A DNA stretch of 64,000 nucleotides from JAKFDK01 sp036676195. GTDB lineage: Bacteria; Bacillota; Sulfobacillia; Symbiobacteriales; ZC4RG38. The notes under the pieces are model-generated. The model worked only from the letters and a program-made list of their open reading frames with translations. It searched no databases and had not been told where the DNA came from. The stretch covers positions 1 to 64,000 of the forward strand of contig JAKFDK010000063.1 of the NCBI GenBank assembly GCA_036676195.1, in the 5' to 3' direction. Below, piece by piece: positions 52,450 through 61,682 of this stretch. Position numbers and translations under genes: made by a program. Each line of letters begins with the position of its first letter. Position 1 is the stretch's first letter.

Positions 52450-53862
52450 ATCGACAGTAGCGACAGTACCCTGTATACGTTAGGAATGCTTTTGGCTGCT
52501 TTATTATTGGTCGGCTTGAATGCCTTCTTTGTAGCGGCTGAATTTGCCCTGGTCCGGGTGCGGGCTACCCGCATTGAACAACTGGCGGCAGAGGGCAGTG
52601 CGCGGGCCAAACTGGTCAAGCGCGTGCTGGTAGATCTGGACGGGCACCTTTCTGCAGTCCAGTTTGGCATCACGCTGGCTTCACTGGCTTTGGGCTGGAT
52701 CGGTGAGCCGGCACTGGCCCATCTGATCGAGGGTCCCTTCGGGTTCCTGGCGCAGTGGGTTCCCTTCCTGAACACGCCGGCTGCCGTACACACGGCGTCG
52801 TCGGTCATCGCGTTTTCAATTATTACCTTCCTGCACATTGTGCTGGGCGAACTGGCCCCCAAATCCCTGGCGATCCTCCAGGCCGAGCAAATGTCTCTGG
52901 TGACTGCCCCGCTGCTGAACTGGTTCTACCGGCTCGGCCGGCCGGTCATTGACCTGTTCAATGGCATGACGTCCGTGCTGCTGCGCCTGTTCGGCGTCAC
53001 CCAGCCACAGTTGCATGAACTGGCCCATACAGATGAAGAATTACGCATGCTTGTTTCCGCCAGTGCCAAGGGCGGCTACCTGGACGAAACCGAGCGTGAG
53101 ATGCTGGATAAGGTCTTTGACTTCTCCGAGCGTGTGGCCCGTGAAATTATGGTCCCCCGCAATGACATGGTCTGCCTGTACGTGGAGGATCCCATTGAGG
53201 AGAGCCTGCGGCTGGCCAAGGAAGAGGAGCGCACCCGGTTCCCCCTGTGCTTTGAGGAAAAGGATAACGTCCTTGGCCTGGTCCATATCAAGGACCTGTT
53301 CAAGTACCAGGGCGCCTGCACCGACCTGCGTAAGATCATGCGGCCGATCATGATGGTGCCGGAGAACATTTCCATTTCCAAACTGCTGAAGGAGTTCCAG
53401 CGGCAGCGCACACAAATGGCAATTCTGGTGGACGAATACGGAGGTACCGCCGGACTGATCACGGTTGAAGACGTTCTGGAGGAACTGGTGGGTGAAATCC
53501 AGGACGAGTTTGACGAGATCGAGGAGCCCGATGTGGAGAAGGTCGCACCCGATGTTTACGAGGTGGACGGCGCCCTGCTCCTCGAGGAAGTGACCGAGGA
53601 GTTCGGTCTGCAGTTGGACAGCGAAGCCGACGTGGATACGGTGGGCGGCTATGTCTTCACGATCCTGGGACGGCAACCGGAGCCGGGCGACCAGGTGGAA
53701 CTTGGCCCGTACCTGGGCGAAGTGGTCGAGACCGAAGGTTTCCGCATTACCCGCCTGCGCCTGACCCGGCTACGGGTTGATGCGGACAATACCGGGGACG
53801 ACAACGATCCGCCGGCACCGGAAGACCGGGCCCTGGCGGCCGCGCCACCCAAGGAAGCGTAG
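52450..53862 (+). CDS. CNNM (DUF21)-CBS-CorC/HlyC membrane protein
   Basis: About 470 residues. DUF21 with four hydrophobic segments (LNAFFVAAEFALVRVRATRI, GITLASLALGWIGEP) is followed by a CBS pair (VPRNDMVCLYVEDPIEESLR, GLVHIKDLF; ILVDEYGGTAGLITVEDVLE) and a C-terminal CorC/HlyC domain (EVTEEFGLQLDSEADVDTVG). The family is linked to magnesium/cobalt export. The start is unusual: AAGGAGG (52433-52439) lies ten bases before ATC 52450, and no ATG, GTG or TTG in frame follows until ATG 52486, which lacks a properly spaced site. I use ATC 52450; ATG 52486 is the conservative choice. Confidence 0.88.
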   Translation: MDSSDSTLYTLGMLLAALLLVGLNAFFVAAEFALVRVRATRIEQLAAEGSARAKLVKRVLVDLDGHLSAVQFGITLASLALGWIGEPALAHLIEGPFGFLAQWVPFLNTPAAVHTASSVIAFSIITFLHIVLGELAPKSLAILQAEQMSLVTAPLLNWFYRLGRPVIDLFNGMTSVLLRLFGVTQPQLHELAHTDEELRMLVSASAKGGYLDETEREMLDKVFDFSERVAREIMVPRNDMVCLYVEDPIEESLRLAKEEERTRFPLCFEEKDNVLGLVHIKDLFKYQGACTDLRKIMRPIMMVPENISISKLLKEFQRQRTQMAILVDEYGGTAGLITVEDVLEELVGEIQDEFDEIEEPDVEKVAPDVYEVDGALLLEEVTEEFGLQLDSEADVDTVGGYVFTILGRQPEPGDQVELGPYLGEVVETEGFRITRLRLTRLRVDADNTGDDNDPPAPEDRALAAAPPKEA

Positions 53863-53890
53863 CCGGAAGGTTGATCACGATATGGACACC

Positions 53891-53922
53891 GGGAGCGAGC
53901 CTCAGGCCCGCTCCCTTTTTTT
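53891..53922 (+). terminator. Intrinsic terminator
   Basis: GGGAGCG (53891-53897) pairs with CGCTCCC (53909-53915), with a nested GCCT/AGGC in the loop, followed by T7. Confidence 0.85.
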
Positions 53923-54037
53923 CGCCTGCTTGTAAACCCCATATCCTGGGGAAAGTTCGGCCCAATGTCAGGGAACTTGCCGATGATCTGACTCGTCGAA
54001 GGTGCGATACAGTCAGAACGAAGCGGGGGAATACGAC

Positions 54038-56362
54038 GTGGAGACAAGGTTGAGGCGGCGTCTGCAGGCGGTTACCGCGGCCCTGGTGTTGGTGGCCGGT
54101 ACGCCGGCGGGGGCCCTGGCCGGGATGTCCGCCGGTAACGCCGGCGTGTTGCCGCCGGCGCCGGTGAAAGCATCGGCTCCGGTGGTGGAGGCGACGGATA
54201 CCCAGGAGGTGAAGTTTACCCGGGACGAGGCCATTGCCCTGGCCCGGCAGACCTTTGGCATTCCCGAGGGCCTTGAAGGGCCGACGGTAAGCCTGAACCA
54301 ATCGACCCAGCCCGGTGCCCGCAGCACCTGGAGCCTGTTCTGGCGCACGCCGGATCAGAAGTTACCCTATGTCAGCTATAACGTTCAGGTGGATGCCGTA
54401 ACCGGCGAGATTCTGTCGTATACCATTGGCCGCAAGGACACGGCAGCGGCCGACCTGAAGTATACCCGGAGCGAGGCCCAGGCCCTGGCGGCCGAGTGGG
54501 TGAAAAAGCTGTTGCCCCGGTACCAGCCCCTGGTCAGGCTGAAGGAGCAGAATCAGCCTGAGTTCTGGTACGGGGGGAATACCACCACGCACTCCTTTCA
54601 GTGGGAGCGCCTGGAGGGTGAGGTTGCTGTCAACGGCAACGGAATTCACGTCACCATTGATGCCCGGACCGGTGAACTGTCCAACTTCAATTTGAACTGG
54701 GACAGCGAACTCAAATTCCAGACGCCGGCGCGGTCGGTGGAGGAGTTGCGCAAGGCACAGGCAGAGGCGGAAAAGGCCCTGCGGGCCGGCGCTGCTCTTG
54801 AGCTGGGATATGTCCGCTTGTATAAGCCGGCTGTGGATAAGCCGGAGTGGGCCCTGGTGTATCAGCCGTACAGCGGCCCCAGCCTGGTGGTAGACGCCGG
54901 CACGCTGGAGCTGTTGGACCCGTGGGGCCGTAAGCACGATCCCGGCAGTGCCGGAGTGCCAACCCCCCTGCCAGCGCCGCCACAGCCCTACCAGAAGCCG
55001 GCGCAGCCCCTGACCCGGGAGCAGGCACTGGCAGTGGCTCAGGCCGCCGTAGGGCGGACTGATCCGCCCACAGACAGCAGCTATCGCGAAGTCACTGAAC
55101 CGGTGGCCGGCCAAACCTGGGATTTTAACTGGTCACAGGAAGCCGGGGGTGTGAACGCCTCGGTGGATGCCGTCCGCGCGGTTGTGACACAGATGAGTGC
55201 ATGGAAAATGGATGAAAAGATGTCGGAGCGGAAAGACCCGCCGCCGGTGTCAGAGGAGGCGGCCCGCAAGATCGCCCAGGAGTTTCTGCTCACCCACCGG
55301 CCTGACCTGGCGCCCAACCTGCTCAGCATGCCGCGGGTGGACTACTGGCCCAGGTTCGAGGAAAAAGAACCGCCGCGGGTCAACTGGGACTTCCAGTTCC
55401 GGGTGATGCACGAAGGGATCCCGTTCCTGGATAATCAGGTGCAAGTGGCGGTGGATGCCCACACTGGCGAGATCCGGAACATGTGGACCGGCGATCTGGA
55501 CCGGGAGCAGACGGTGCGCGACCTGCCGGCAGCCAGTGGGGCAGTTGCCCCTGAGGCCGCGTTGGATGCACTGCGGCAATACCAGGGATTGCAACTGGTC
55601 TGGCAGATGGTTAGCACAGAGCCGTCCAGGTTGAAAATGGCTGTTGCGGGCCCGGTGGAAGCCAGACTGGTATGGGTACCGGCTGCCGCTAATGGGGATG
55701 CCCGGGTGGAGGCACTCACCGGCCGCATCATCGATGGCCAGGGGCGCGACCTGGTGGAGCTGTCCCGCAAGCCCGCTGATATTGACGGTCACTGGGCCCA
55801 AAAGGAGATTGAACTGCTGCTGACTAGGGGCGTGCTGGAGACCAAAGAAGGCAAGGTGGCGCCCGAAGCCCGGGTAACTGCCGCCGAGGCGGCTCGCTGG
55901 CTGGTTCTGGCCAGGGGCATGCGCCCCTACATGGCCTTCGATTTTGCTGCTTCCTTCGGCGCCGGCCACCGCTCCGCCGCTGAGAATCTGGCCAAGTCAA
56001 AGGAAGTGGCCTACTTTGGCGCTGCGTTCCAGGCCGGCATCCTTACCCCTGCTGACCTGCCGGAGGGCGATCCCAACGCCCCGGTGAGCCGGGAGCAGTT
56101 CAGCCTGTGGGCTGTCCGGGGCATGGGCTACGGCGCCATCGCCAAGATGGAAGTCCAGATTCCCCTTTCCTTCCAGGATGCCGATCAGGTGACGGCAGAG
56201 TACCGCAATGCGGTGGCGTTACTGGCTGGGCTGAAGGTGATTCAGGGCGGCGGCGGGCAGATGCGGCCTCAGGACGTGATTACACGGGCGGAGGCGGCTA
56301 AAATTCTGTATGCGGTGGCTACTGAAAGAAACGAAGGATATCCGGGCGCCTGGTATAAGTAG
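54038..56362 (+). CDS. Secreted protein with YcdB/YcdC (PepSY-like) domains and SLH-like C-terminus
   Basis: A 774-residue exported protein. The signal peptide METRLRRRLQAVTAALVLVA ends near ALA. Residues 60-520 hold repeated PepSY-like units: DEAIALARQTFGIP, then YNVQVDAVTGEILSYTI, HVTIDARTGELSNFNL and VQVAVDAHTGEIRNMW, each a strand-helix module ending in D-x-x-T-G-E-I. The last 200 residues resemble S-layer homology modules (DIDGHWAQKEIELLLTRGVL, RVTAAEAARWLVLARGM, QDVITRAEAAKILYAVA), which would attach it to the wall. GTG 54038 follows GGGGGA. Relatives are often inhibitors or sporulation-associated proteins; the function is unknown. Confidence 0.85.
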   Translation: METRLRRRLQAVTAALVLVAGTPAGALAGMSAGNAGVLPPAPVKASAPVVEATDTQEVKFTRDEAIALARQTFGIPEGLEGPTVSLNQSTQPGARSTWSLFWRTPDQKLPYVSYNVQVDAVTGEILSYTIGRKDTAAADLKYTRSEAQALAAEWVKKLLPRYQPLVRLKEQNQPEFWYGGNTTTHSFQWERLEGEVAVNGNGIHVTIDARTGELSNFNLNWDSELKFQTPARSVEELRKAQAEAEKALRAGAALELGYVRLYKPAVDKPEWALVYQPYSGPSLVVDAGTLELLDPWGRKHDPGSAGVPTPLPAPPQPYQKPAQPLTREQALAVAQAAVGRTDPPTDSSYREVTEPVAGQTWDFNWSQEAGGVNASVDAVRAVVTQMSAWKMDEKMSERKDPPPVSEEAARKIAQEFLLTHRPDLAPNLLSMPRVDYWPRFEEKEPPRVNWDFQFRVMHEGIPFLDNQVQVAVDAHTGEIRNMWTGDLDREQTVRDLPAASGAVAPEAALDALRQYQGLQLVWQMVSTEPSRLKMAVAGPVEARLVWVPAAANGDARVEALTGRIIDGQGRDLVELSRKPADIDGHWAQKEIELLLTRGVLETKEGKVAPEARVTAAEAARWLVLARGMRPYMAFDFAASFGAGHRSAAENLAKSKEVAYFGAAFQAGILTPADLPEGDPNAPVSREQFSLWAVRGMGYGAIAKMEVQIPLSFQDADQVTAEYRNAVALLAGLKVIQGGGGQMRPQDVITRAEAAKILYAVATERNEGYPGAWYK

Positions 56363-56366
56363 GAAA

Positions 56367-56404
56367 ACCCCGCCTCCAGTTGTTGGAGGCGGGGGTCCTT
56401 TTTC
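56367..56404 (+). terminator. Intrinsic terminator
   Basis: CCCCGCCTCCA (56368-56378) pairs with TGGAGGCGGGG (56384-56394), followed by GTCCTTTTT. Confidence 0.85.
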
Positions 56405-56506
56405 TCCCCAAGTCGCATCGTATGATTGATGGCGAAAATGAACTTTGTTACAATCGGTAAGGATACGCACCTGGAATTACGTTCCGTCATTGTTGGAGGT
56501 GGGCGA

Positions 56507-57625
56507 GTGAAGCTCTACGAATATCTGGCCAAGTCTTTTCTGGCCGAAGCCGGCGTGCCCATTCCCAAGGGCAAGCTGGCGGTGACTTCCGATGAGGCTG
56601 CAGCGGCTTGCGCTGAAATCGGCCCCTGCGCTATTAAGGCCCAGGTGTTGGTCGGAGGCCGTGGCAAGGCGGGCGGCATCAAGTTGGCCAACACCCCGGA
56701 GGAAGCTCAGACCCGGGCGTCGGAAATCCTCGGTATGGACCTGAAGGGCTACATTGTGGACAAGGTCTGGGTTGAGCAGCAGCTCAAGATCGACCGCGAG
56801 CTGTATGTTTCCATCACGGTCGACGGCCAGACGAAGCTGCCCCTGGTAATTGCCTCGGCCCACGGTGGCGTCAACATCGAAGAGGTTGAAGAAAAGTACA
56901 TCATCAAGAAAAACATTGACATCACCACCGGCTTGCTGCCCTTCCACGGTCGGGAAATCGCCCGGCAGATGGGCCTGACCGGCGATCTGGCCAAGCAGTT
57001 TGCCGGCATCCTGGCCAACATGTACAAGGCCTTCCGCAAGTTCGACGCCGAACTGGTGGAAATCAACCCGCTGGCCGTGGTGGGCGACAAGATTGTGGCC
57101 GCCGACAGCCGCCTGAACGTGGAAGATGACGCCCTTTTCCGGCACAAGGACCTGCCGGTGGTCGAGGAAGGCACGCCGCTGGAACTGAAGGTGCGCGCCA
57201 CCGGTCTGGCCTTTGTGCAGCTCGACGGCGACATCGCCATTATGGCCAACGGCGCCGGCATGGCCATGGGCACGCTCGACGCCCTCAGCCATTATGGCGG
57301 GCGTCCGGCCAACTTCCTGGATGCCGGCGGTGGCGCCAGCATGGAACCGACGGCCCAGGCCATTCGCTTCCTGCTGGAGACCAACCCCAAGGCGATCCTG
57401 ATCAACATCTTCGGCGGCATCACCCGCTGCGATGAAGTGGCCAAGGCGATTCTGGCCGTCAAGCAGTCGGAGGCTGGCATTCCTGTGCCGCTGGTGGTGC
57501 GCCTGGTGGGCACGAACGACGAGGCCGGCCGCAAGCTTCTGGCCGACGCCGGCATCACCGCGTATACCGATATGGGCGAGGCCGCACGCGTGACCGTGAC
57601 CCTGGCCTACGGGAAGGGGGCTTAA
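56507..57625 (+). CDS. sucC: Succinyl-CoA synthetase (ADP/GDP-forming), beta subunit
   Basis: A 372-residue ATP-grasp subunit. It has MKLYEYLAKSFLAEAGVPIP, KAQVLVGGRGKAGGIKLA, VEINPLAVVGDKIVAADSRL and the CoA/subunit-contact region MANGAGMAMGTLDALSHYGG, then NIFGGITRCDEVAKAI. GTG 56507 has GGAGGTG upstream; the in-frame ATG 56426 is ahead of this site and rejected. It couples succinyl-CoA cleavage to nucleoside triphosphate synthesis in the TCA cycle, with the alpha subunit encoded four bases downstream. Confidence 0.96.
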   Translation: MKLYEYLAKSFLAEAGVPIPKGKLAVTSDEAAAACAEIGPCAIKAQVLVGGRGKAGGIKLANTPEEAQTRASEILGMDLKGYIVDKVWVEQQLKIDRELYVSITVDGQTKLPLVIASAHGGVNIEEVEEKYIIKKNIDITTGLLPFHGREIARQMGLTGDLAKQFAGILANMYKAFRKFDAELVEINPLAVVGDKIVAADSRLNVEDDALFRHKDLPVVEEGTPLELKVRATGLAFVQLDGDIAIMANGAGMAMGTLDALSHYGGRPANFLDAGGGASMEPTAQAIRFLLETNPKAILINIFGGITRCDEVAKAILAVKQSEAGIPVPLVVRLVGTNDEAGRKLLADAGITAYTDMGEAARVTVTLAYGKGA

Positions 57626-57629
57626 GAGC

Positions 57630-58496
57630 ATGGCTGTCATTATTAACGAAAATACCCGCGTGGTGGTGCAGGGCGTTACCGGTAACCAGGGCGCCTTCCA
57701 CACCAGCCAGATGCTCGCCTTTGGTGCCAAGGTCGTGGCGGGCACCAACTTCGACAAGGCCGGGCAGGAGATCCACGGCGTGCCCGTTGTAGCCACCGTG
57801 CACGAGGCCGTTGAGAAGTACGGCGCCAATGCTTCGATCGTGTTCGTACCCGAGCGGTTCGCCAAGGATGCGGCCATGGAAGCCATCGATGCCGGCATCA
57901 AGGTGCTGGTGATGATTCCGGAGCATATCCCGGCCCAGGACTCCATGGAGATTCAGGCCGCGGCCAACAAGAACGGCGTGACCGTGATCGGCCCCAACAC
58001 CTTCGGCATTGTTTCCCCTGGCAAGTGCAAGATGGGTATCATGCCGAACCATATTTATAAGCCCGGTCCGGTGGGCGTGGTCGCCCGCTCCGGCACCCTG
58101 TCCTATGAGATCGCCTATGCCCTCACCAACGCTGACCTGGGCCAGACCACGGTCATCGGTATGGGTGGCGACCGGGTGATCGGGACCAACTTCGTGGATG
58201 CCCTGCAGCTGTTCGAGGCCGACCCGGAGACCACGGTGGTCGTCATGGTCGGGGAGATCGGCGGCATTCAGGAAGAGGTAGCCGCAGAGTACATCAAGAC
58301 CATGAGCAAGCCGGTTGTGGCCTTCCTCGCCGGTAAGGCCGCCCCCAAGGGCAAGCGCATGGGCCATGCCGGTGCCATTATCGAAGGCAACCGGGGCACC
58401 TTTGAGTCCAAGGTGGAAGCTCTCGAGGCGGCCGGCGCTTCTGTAGCTTCGCTGCCCTGGGAGGTCCCGCAGCTGGTGAAGCAGCGCCTCGGCTAA
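57630..58496 (+). CDS. sucD: Succinyl-CoA synthetase, alpha subunit
   Basis: A 288-residue CoA-binding subunit. It has VVVQGVTGNQGAFHTSQMLA, VPERFAKDAAMEAIDAGIK, IGPNTFGIVSPGKCKMGIMP and phospho-His in KRMGHAGAIIEGNRGTFESK. The nucleotide-independent Rossmann start and the HAGA motif are intact. It forms the enzyme with SucC, from which it is separated by four bases. The operon ends in a strong terminator. Confidence 0.96.
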   Translation: MAVIINENTRVVVQGVTGNQGAFHTSQMLAFGAKVVAGTNFDKAGQEIHGVPVVATVHEAVEKYGANASIVFVPERFAKDAAMEAIDAGIKVLVMIPEHIPAQDSMEIQAAANKNGVTVIGPNTFGIVSPGKCKMGIMPNHIYKPGPVGVVARSGTLSYEIAYALTNADLGQTTVIGMGGDRVIGTNFVDALQLFEADPETTVVVMVGEIGGIQEEVAAEYIKTMSKPVVAFLAGKAAPKGKRMGHAGAIIEGNRGTFESKVEALEAAGASVASLPWEVPQLVKQRLG

Positions 58497-58535
58497 GCTG
58501 TCGGGTGATGCCCCCAGCCCGGATCCTGCAGAGAT

Positions 58536-58567
58536 AAAGCCGTGGGGGCATTCCCCACGGCTTTCTT
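58536..58567. terminator. Terminator of sucCD
   Basis: AAAGCCGTGGGG (58536-58547) pairs with CCCCACGGCTTT (58553-58564), then CTT. The A/T ends allow it to serve the convergent gene ending at 58566 as well. Confidence 0.82.
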
Positions 58568-59543
58568 AACACCTGCCTGCCGCCATCGCCGCCCGCAGCA
58601 GCTCAATCCGGAAGGTCCAGTCGGCCCGCCGCCGTGACTGGCTCCGCCAGTCCGGCTCCAGGGCGCCATGGGTGTGACTGCAAAAGTGCGGGTACTTGCC
58701 ATCCAACTGGGCGTGGCCGTCCCGGTCGACCTGGGCCAGGAACCAGCGGGCCTTGACCAGCAAATCGGAACTCACCTGCAGCCACCCAGCTCTGGCAGCC
58801 AGGGTCAAACCCTCGAGGCGCAGCCAGTGGTTGGGAGCGAGCAAGATCGCATGCACAGCGGTGGGCGGGACCCACAGGCGATTATTGACTTCGATGCGTA
58901 ACCCCGGCGGTGGCGGTTGCGCCAGTACCAGTTCCACGGCCGACAGCACCCTTTCCTTTACGGCGGGGGGGGCACAGGCGAGCAGCCGCAGGTGGTATAC
59001 GGTCGGCCAGACAACGGCATGCGAAAGCACTGCGTAGCGCCCGCGGTGGTGCCAGAGCGGGCGGCCGTGCGCCCAGGCGTGGAACGTGGCCACGAGTCCT
59101 TCCGCCACGGTGGCGGCATAGTTCCGAATGTGCAGGTCATTCGCCCGTCCGGCCTCGGCCAGCAGGGCGGCACGCAGGTCTGAGCCAGCCACCGCGGCCG
59201 TCGGGTCCAGGGTCGCTACCGGTTCATCGAGGGGACGCCCCAGCAGGTGCGGACTGCGCAGGGCCAGATCCACAGCGGGATCGGTGGCATCCCAGCCCAG
59301 GTCCAGCAGGCGGCGCAGGCAGGCTTCCGTGCACAGGTAAGGGCGGGTGATGGCCGCGGTGTGTAATCGCCCGCCCCAGGTTCCGTCGGCATCCTGGCGG
59401 GTAACGATGCCCAGGGCGTTTGGCCAGGCCCGCACGGCGGCGTGCAATTCGGCGTCCGGGCGTTCGCCCAGCAGGTCTCGGACTGTGCGATAGCGAATGG
59501 GCGGGCAGGCATGTTTTTTGAGCCAGGCCAGAGCAGTCGACAT
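58566..59543 (-). CDS. Alpha/alpha-toroid-like protein of unknown function
   Basis: A 325-residue soluble protein rich in Trp, Leu, Arg and His. Helical repeats appear throughout, with one terpene-cyclase/prenyltransferase-like QW element, RQDADGTWGG, at about residues 48-57, and KARWFLAQVDRDGHAQLDGK near the end. The start WLKKHACPPIRYRTVRDLLG is common to uncharacterised bacterial proteins with such toroids. No DxDD or other catalytic motif of squalene cyclases is visible, so it is probably not a cyclase. GGGAGGTGA precedes ATG 59543. It is divergent from the ECF sigma gene. Confidence 0.7.
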   Translation of the reverse strand: MSTALAWLKKHACPPIRYRTVRDLLGERPDAELHAAVRAWPNALGIVTRQDADGTWGGRLHTAAITRPYLCTEACLRRLLDLGWDATDPAVDLALRSPHLLGRPLDEPVATLDPTAAVAGSDLRAALLAEAGRANDLHIRNYAATVAEGLVATFHAWAHGRPLWHHRGRYAVLSHAVVWPTVYHLRLLACAPPAVKERVLSAVELVLAQPPPPGLRIEVNNRLWVPPTAVHAILLAPNHWLRLEGLTLAARAGWLQVSSDLLVKARWFLAQVDRDGHAQLDGKYPHFCSHTHGALEPDWRSQSRRRADWTFRIELLRAAMAAGRC

Positions 59544-59719
59544 GTCCTGTCACCTCCCCGTATGGCACCTTCGGGGCCACTGCTCATGGTTCCTTCCAGC
59601 AGCCTGTACAGGCGTATCCATTTTGACCGCGGCCACCTTTTTGGAGAAATCGCCAACTCGGCGTAACCAAAGCGAAGTTTGCGGCGTTATGGCAGTCGGA
59701 ACCCCGAGGAGGGAACCAG

Positions 59720-60274
59720 ATGGCCCACCCGGTGCCGGCGGAGCGGGCCCTGATTGAGCAGGCAAAATCAGACCCGGAAGCCTTCGGCCAGTTGTATGAC
59801 CTATATTTCCAACGGATTTATAACTATATCTACAGACGTGTGCACGACCGTGCCACGGCGGAAGATCTGACCGAGGACACGTTCATGAAGGCGCTGGCTG
59901 CCATCAAGAACTACCGGGATGAGGGACTGCCGTTTGCGGCCTGGCTGTTTCGGATTGCCGCCAATCTGGTCACCGATCATTATCGGGGGCAACGGCCGAT
60001 GACGCCGGTCCACCGCGACCTGCCCCTGGTGGACCCGGGCGAGGGGCCGGAGGAAGCGGCCCTGCGCACCGATACCCGGGGGGAGGTGGCCCAGGCCTTG
60101 CGCCAACTGACCCCGGAGCAGCAGGATGTGGTACTGCTCCGTTTTGGGCACGGATATCGCCTGAAGGAGATCGCCGATTTGCACGGCAAAAGTGAAGGGG
60201 CGATCAAGGCCCTCATGTTCCGGGCCCTGCACAGCCTGCGCGGTAAACTGCACGAAGGCGGGGTGAGGCCGTGA
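59720..60274 (+). CDS. ECF-type RNA polymerase sigma factor
   Basis: A 184-residue group IV sigma factor. The sigma-2 region FGQLYDLYFQRIYNYIYRRV, AEDLTEDTFMKALAAIKNY and LPFAAWLFRIAANLVTDHYR is followed by a short linker and the sigma-4 HTH (LTPEQQDVVLLRFGHGYRLK, EIADLHGKSEGAIKALMFRA). GAGGAGGG precedes ATG 59720. Its stop overlaps the GTG of the next gene, a membrane protein that is the likely anti-sigma factor. Its own promoter may be sigma-dependent, but I could not identify it. Confidence 0.94.
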   Translation: MAHPVPAERALIEQAKSDPEAFGQLYDLYFQRIYNYIYRRVHDRATAEDLTEDTFMKALAAIKNYRDEGLPFAAWLFRIAANLVTDHYRGQRPMTPVHRDLPLVDPGEGPEEAALRTDTRGEVAQALRQLTPEQQDVVLLRFGHGYRLKEIADLHGKSEGAIKALMFRALHSLRGKLHEGGVRP

Positions 60275-61614
60275 AGTGGCCGGACGACATCAAGGAATTG
60301 ATCCACGGGCAGGCAGCTACTCCGGCTGAAATCGCGGAACTGGAGGGCGTTGCCGCCGCAGTGGAATTGGAGCTGGCCGCCCCGGTACGTCCTCGCCCCG
60401 GCTTCCGGCCGGAGCTGCGCGCCCGGCTGATGGAGCAGGCACGCCGGGAATTGGCGGTGCCAGCCCCGGCGGAAGCGGTGGCACCGGCGCCTCCGTCGGC
60501 CCTGCCGCCCCGCCGGCTGCATATGGCTCGCCCGGACCGCTCCTTCCAGTGGATGGCTGGCTGGGGTGTGGCAGTGGCCGCGGCGGCGGTGGCCGTGCTG
60601 GTGCTGTGGCCCCGCAGTCAGGCACTCCCGACACCCGCGGTACCGGCGCCTGCCCCGGCGCCCGCTCTGGCTCCGGCGCCGGCTGTGGGTGCCACAGCCG
60701 TCCACGGGTCTGCCGCACCGGCCGATCTGCCCGCCCGTCCGCCGCTGTTGCCTTACCGCGGGGCGCCGGACCGGGCGCACTCTGCTTACCTGGTTGAAGG
60801 CAAGACCCTGACCCTGCCAGAACCGGTGCTGGAAGTCGCCGGAGCCGGCGTGCAGGTGCCGCCCGAAGTGTTGGTGCAGACCAGTCCGGCAACGGTCGTC
60901 TGGCACCCGACCCGTAGCCTGGCGCTGGCTGCCAGTATGCCGGTTTATCAGCTTGTCGCTGACCGCGACGAGGCCGGAGCGGCCCGTGCACTGGCGGCGA
61001 CCCTGGGGCTGCCGGGACCGCAGCCCGGCCAGAATGGCGCGGCTTATACAGCTTCCGGACCGGCCGGGGTTCTGTCGGTGCGGGCCGGGTGTATCATGGA
61101 ATACCAGGCGGCTGCAGCGCCGGGCGGAGCGGCTGTGGTCGAGGCCGAGGCGCTGGCGGCGGCCCGGGACCTGCTCCGTCGCCTGGGTGTGCCCAGCGCC
61201 GGGGTACCTGTACGAGTGGTGCGCTCGCCCGCTTCGCACCCCGGTGTAGACTGGCAGTTTGAGTTCATCCCCCAGGTGAACGGCATTCCCGTGCTGGGCG
61301 CACCGGATGTAGTAACGCTGACCCCGGCCGGACGGCCGGTCTCCGTTCGGGCCACCCTGGCCCTCGCCCAGTTCCTGGACACGGTACCGCTGAAGGATGT
61401 GGCCAGGGCAGCGGAATCCCTGACCGGCATGCCAGTGGCGGGCAACGGCCGGATTACCCTCACCGATGTCGCCCTGGTGTTCGGGCGCCCGCCCGATCCG
61501 GAAGCGGACGGCCGGCTGGTGGCGCAGCCGTTCTACGAATTCACCGGCACCACGGCCGAAGGCTGGCCGTACGTGGGCTATGTGCCGGCGGTGGCCGGCG
61601 CCCCTGCGCCCTGA
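60271..61614 (+). CDS. Putative membrane-spanning anti-sigma factor
   Basis: A 447-residue protein. A cytoplasmic N-terminus of about 95 residues (KWPDDIKELIHGQ, then RPGFRPELRARLMEQARREL) resembles the RsgI/FecR-like anti-sigma start but lacks the zinc HxxxCxxC motif. One membrane helix lies at about 94-112 (MAGWGVAVAAAAVAVLVLW), followed by a Pro/Ala-rich stalk and a 300-residue outer domain (VDWQFEFIPQVNGIPVLGAP, VSVRATLALAQFLDTVPLKD) that looks YcdB-like or lipoprotein-like. It overlaps the ECF sigma gene by four bases (GTGA). The anti-sigma role is inferred from position and topology. Confidence 0.75.
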   Translation: MKWPDDIKELIHGQAATPAEIAELEGVAAAVELELAAPVRPRPGFRPELRARLMEQARRELAVPAPAEAVAPAPPSALPPRRLHMARPDRSFQWMAGWGVAVAAAAVAVLVLWPRSQALPTPAVPAPAPAPALAPAPAVGATAVHGSAAPADLPARPPLLPYRGAPDRAHSAYLVEGKTLTLPEPVLEVAGAGVQVPPEVLVQTSPATVVWHPTRSLALAASMPVYQLVADRDEAGAARALAATLGLPGPQPGQNGAAYTASGPAGVLSVRAGCIMEYQAAAAPGGAAVVEAEALAAARDLLRRLGVPSAGVPVRVVRSPASHPGVDWQFEFIPQVNGIPVLGAPDVVTLTPAGRPVSVRATLALAQFLDTVPLKDVARAAESLTGMPVAGNGRITLTDVALVFGRPPDPEADGRLVAQPFYEFTGTTAEGWPYVGYVPAVAGAPAP

Positions 61615-61643
61615 CGCGGGCGGTGGGGACAGGTGAAAACAGG

Positions 61644-61682
61644 GGGTCCGGCTGCCCCTGCGGGTAGCCGGACCCTTAGCTT
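61644..61682. terminator. Terminator after the sigma/anti-sigma operon
   Basis: GGGTCCGGCT (61644-61653) pairs with AGCCGGACCC (61666-61675), followed by TTAGCTTT. It overlaps the end of the convergent gene at 61676. Confidence 0.7.

Noticed and set aside
59980..61239. 419-codon antisense frame across the sigma/anti-sigma genes
   Set aside because: Arg/Gly/Gln-rich shadow translation; sigma-factor motifs are on the plus strand.
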